From NCBI GenBank assembly GCA_025786725.1, contig JAHLTZ010000031.1:1-64000 (forward strand): DNA of 64,000 bases, in the 5' to 3' direction. Source of the stretch: Syncephalis fuscata (lineage: Eukaryota; Zoopagomycota; Zoopagomycetes; Zoopagales; Piptocephalidaceae). Shown here one piece after another: positions 56,693 to 64,000 of the stretch; within the stretch, counting starts at the first letter, position 1; each line of letters opens with the position of its first letter. The position numbers and the translations under genes are program-made. The notes beneath the pieces were generated by a model. That model saw only the letters and a list, made by a program, of their open reading frames with translations. It did no database searches and was not told where the DNA came from.

Positions 56693-57109
56693 ATTGTTGT
56701 TGCTGTTAACAAATACAATGTGGTAGTGAGGCTAAGCAAGTACGAAAGACAATGAAAGGACTGCGGGTATTAGTTAATAGTTTTATTAACTGAACAGTTG
56801 ATTATTAAACAAATCATTCATCGTCATCATCACCGCCACCACCAATAATAACAATAACAATAATAATACACGACGCGTCTACATTTTATATATTATATTA
56901 ATTAAAATAACACTATTTTCCCCTCTTTTTATTATTAACCTTCTCTTTATCATAACACGTAGTTATCTACGTTCTATTTACCGTTAGGGTCTACTTATCT
57001 ATTGGTTTATTTTTGTTTGGTTGGTTGTTTGTCGATTAGTGTGCACACAATCGTTGATTGAAATTGGTTATTGTGATATTGCTCTATATTCAAATTAGTT
57101 TACGGCAAT
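56693..57109. promoter_or_regulatory. shared upstream region of PPAT and TPX2
   Basis: 417 bp between divergent starts. It contains CATCATCACCGCCACCACCAAT and AATAACAATAACAATAAT tracts (about 56823-56860) and GTTTGGTTGGTTGTTTGTC near 57015. No specific motif recognised. Confidence 0.4.
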
Positions 57110-59632
57110 ATGACGGAGCGACGTTCAAGTCGATTGCGCAATAGTTCAGGGCCATTACGCGTTTCTCAAGAGGAATGGCTGCAAATGGCTGGACAATCAA
57201 CGCCTATGCCAAATAATGCAACAACAACAACAACAACAACAACAAAGACACTTTTGGACACGCCACTACGTCAAGTGCAATCAGAGAGTGCTAAATTGCC
57301 TTTGACCGCATTAGTAACACCGCTATTGGATATTGGTGCTGATAAAACAACTACAACTGCACTAGGTGATAATCAAACATCGCAGTGGCAATTCTCCGCT
57401 CCGCGTTATGCTGATCTCGGCAAAGTCGACGATACAGGCAATACAAGTCAATGGTTTGGTAAGTGTATATGATTTACAAGTTAATTAATATTAAACGTAA
57501 AATACGTAGAAAATCGTATTATTTCCCCAACTGTGGGTGCACCCAATTCACCATTAATACAATTGACACCACAGCCACGTCCATTACGTAAAAGAAGGTA
57601 ATAATAATAGTTAACATTGATGTTGTTATATTAATTAAATTAATACTATTTTACAGTTCAATTGCTTCATTGGGCCCACCACAACGCGTATTACTTATGC
57701 AAGGAACGCCTAATAGTCCATTGGCGTTCTCTGCTGCTTCTCCATCATTTAATCGTCGTTTAGTCGACGACATGGTTGTGCCAGCAAGTCCTGTTTGGAA
57801 GGTCGATAAAAGTCCGACTAGCAATAATAGCGATATGACTGGATTGTCACGAATGGAAGAAGCGATAGCACCACTACGACGAAGTGGTCGTCTGTCCCAA
57901 GGTGCAATACGTATATTGAAAAAGTCACCGGCAGCAGACATAGAGAAAAAGGCACTTGGTATACGCCATAGTGCAGGTGTCAAGAAGCGTACTGTAAAGA
58001 CAACGGCTAAACAAGTCTCAACCACTTCAGGACTGTCCAAGCATACACAGAAACACATTAACCGTGTACGTCAAGCGAAGCCATTCAAATCGGCAGCACA
58101 GTTTATGAAGGACTTTTGGCTAAAAACACCGGATCGCTTTCGTACACGACCAAAGCCATTGGTAAGTGCTTTATGATTACTTTGACTATTAAAGATATTA
58201 ATGTGATAAATAGCGGAGGATGCTCTTAAACCGCTGGAACTTACCCAGCCTGTATCACCCAATCTACGTACCAAGCACACTCGTTCAAGAGAAATGTAAG
58301 ATAACTCATTATAGCCATCATTATCATTGGCTAAATACTAATGAATGACGAATGAATAGAGCGCAACATAATGAATACCTGGAAGATGAAGAACAAGCTA
58401 CAAGTGCCGCATTGAAGGCCGATGGAAAGCCAGGATTTAAAGCTCATCCTGTCAATTACAAGGTAATGAAAGTGGAACAAAAGCATTAGTGTTTAATAGA
58501 CTAAGTGTATTAATTAACTATAAATAGGTATTAAATAGTGCAGGTGATCTAGGTGTACCCAAAATAGCCAAACCAAGGACTACTGTGCCTAAATCGCCCG
58601 GATTTACAAAGTTGCCGTCAGAACGACGTAAACAAAAAGAAGTAACAGCTGCACCAAAGAATAATAACACAGCAAAGGCTCAAGCGGCCAAGTCAAAGAA
58701 GCTAGCCAAAGTGGCAAAAGAACCTTATGAACCAAAGTTAACAGTACCTGAACCATTCAACTTTGTTGGCGATGCCATTGCTGCAAATAAAGCACGCCGC
58801 TTTGAAGAACGTTTGGCACAAGAGAAAGCGGAACTTGAAGAAGCACGTCGATTCAAGCCTGCTCCTATGCCCAATTTAAATAAGCCAGTGGTAAGTATTA
58901 TTAAATATAAAGCATAAATAAATACCATTATTATTATATTATTACTATTAGTACATTTTTACTAATAGTATAATAATGAATAGACATTGCCACCAGTAGA
59001 GGAGCGCCCTCTTACTGAGCCAAAGCCATTTCAGTTTCTAACCGATGAACGGGGTGCTGTGTATCAAGCTCAATATAAAGCATGGATTGATGAGATTGAG
59101 CGACAGAATAAAGAGAATAGAGAGTTTCACGCCCAACCAATTATAAAGGGCAAGCCTATTGTCATACAACCATCTACAAAGCCTACAACAGCCGTGAGCC
59201 AATTCAGCTACAATTAGATAAACGTATCGAAGAACGTCATCAGTTTGATGAGCGTATCCGTGAGCAACAAGAACTTTTAGAGTTGAATCGACAATTGAAA
59301 GAAAAAGAGGATGAGGTAAGCAGAAGTGACCATTGCTGATACGTACAAATAGAATGAATAGACATATTAACACCTAATTCTATTGTTTACTTGAATTAAA
59401 ACAGGAACGTCAACGTCTTGAAATGATTGAGCATCGTAAACAGCTTGAATTCAAGGCAAATCCCATTGTTAATTACCCGTCATTAAGTATACGTCGTTCT
59501 TCAAAACCGCTTACTGTGCCGCAATCGCCGGCCATTACCAAGAACACACTTCGTCGCCGTCGTCATTCAGAACGGTCGGCTTCACATCGTGCACGTTCTC
59601 GTCTTTCTCTTTTGCGCTCTCATCGTATTTAA
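57110..59632 (+). CDS. TPX2: TPX2 spindle assembly factor homolog
   Basis: Ran-regulated spindle factor that activates Aurora A and promotes branching microtubule nucleation. About 683 residues in eight exons. The N-terminus is basic and Ser-rich. The mid-region has FKSAAQFMKDFWLKTPDRFR, which parallels the vertebrate TPNRY block, and RTKHTRSRE. The C-terminus has the TPX2 repeats: PLTEPKPFQFLTDERGAVYQ, EPIQLQLDKRIEERHQFDER and RKQLEFKANPIVNYPSLSIR ending SKPLTVPQSPAI, as in animal TPX2. The frame loses one base near 59195 (VEPIQLQ continues in the next frame). The junction at 58161/58214 is also one base out unless a GTGCTT donor four bases downstream is used. It converges with the ROCK-like gene, 141 bp apart. 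Confidence 0.88.
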
Positions 59633-59773
59633 TTATGTTCTTTCTTTCAATTTTAATATACTAGTTATAAGCAATAGCCATAACAAGATGTCCATAATAA
59701 TAATAATAGTAATAGTAATCATTTATTATAACAATAATTGCCTTGGTTCATTGCCACTATCTATACTCGTTAA

Positions 59774-64000
<4,227 letters not shown>

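Overview
The window is nuclear DNA of a microbial eukaryote. Coding regions are cut by many short introns (mostly 50-75 bp, GTAAGT donors, acceptors such as TAATAG or TTTAG), intergenic DNA is very AT-rich, and every confident gene is a conserved eukaryotic housekeeping or cytoskeletal gene. The set includes a ROCK-type kinase, TPX2, a likely augmin subunit, a BRCA1-type RING protein, full-length VPS54 and ataxin-2, and a monofunctional eukaryotic phosphopantetheine adenylyltransferase. That mix points to an early-branching fungus or another unicellular opisthokont-like lineage rather than a yeast or an animal, but the sequence alone does not settle it.

Layout. 1-12.1 kb: AMP deaminase (5' end missing), a small ankyrin protein, a secreted alpha-carbonic anhydrase, CCT4 (minus), COX20 and a BRCA1-like RING protein. 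12.1-14.5 kb: a 260-bp near-perfect inverted repeat, containing the last exon of the RING gene, flanks a 26-bp minisatellite of about 33 units. 14.5-24.3 kb: VPS54, a USP36-type deubiquitinase (minus) and an RS/Asn-rich protein (minus). 24.3-33.1 kb: repeat-rich spacer, ribosomal protein uL11 (RPL12) and exportin-1. 33.7-45 kb, all minus: deoxyhypusine synthase, an ABCC transporter, HAUS4-like and NDUFB9. 46.2-55.3 kb: PP2A B56 subunit and ataxin-2. 55.4-64 kb: PPAT (minus), TPX2 (plus) and the ROCK-like kinase (minus, running off the right edge).

Intergenic DNA holds a decayed family of elements with long inverted repeats and two remnants of a Fanzor/TnpB-like C-terminus. Two introns have perfect U12-type donors, one of them apparently AT-AC, and one intron is GC-AG.

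At least nine conserved coding positions need one extra base to restore the frame. All go in the same direction, usually where a base run looks one short. This looks more like consensus error than biology, but it affects any gene model built from this sequence.
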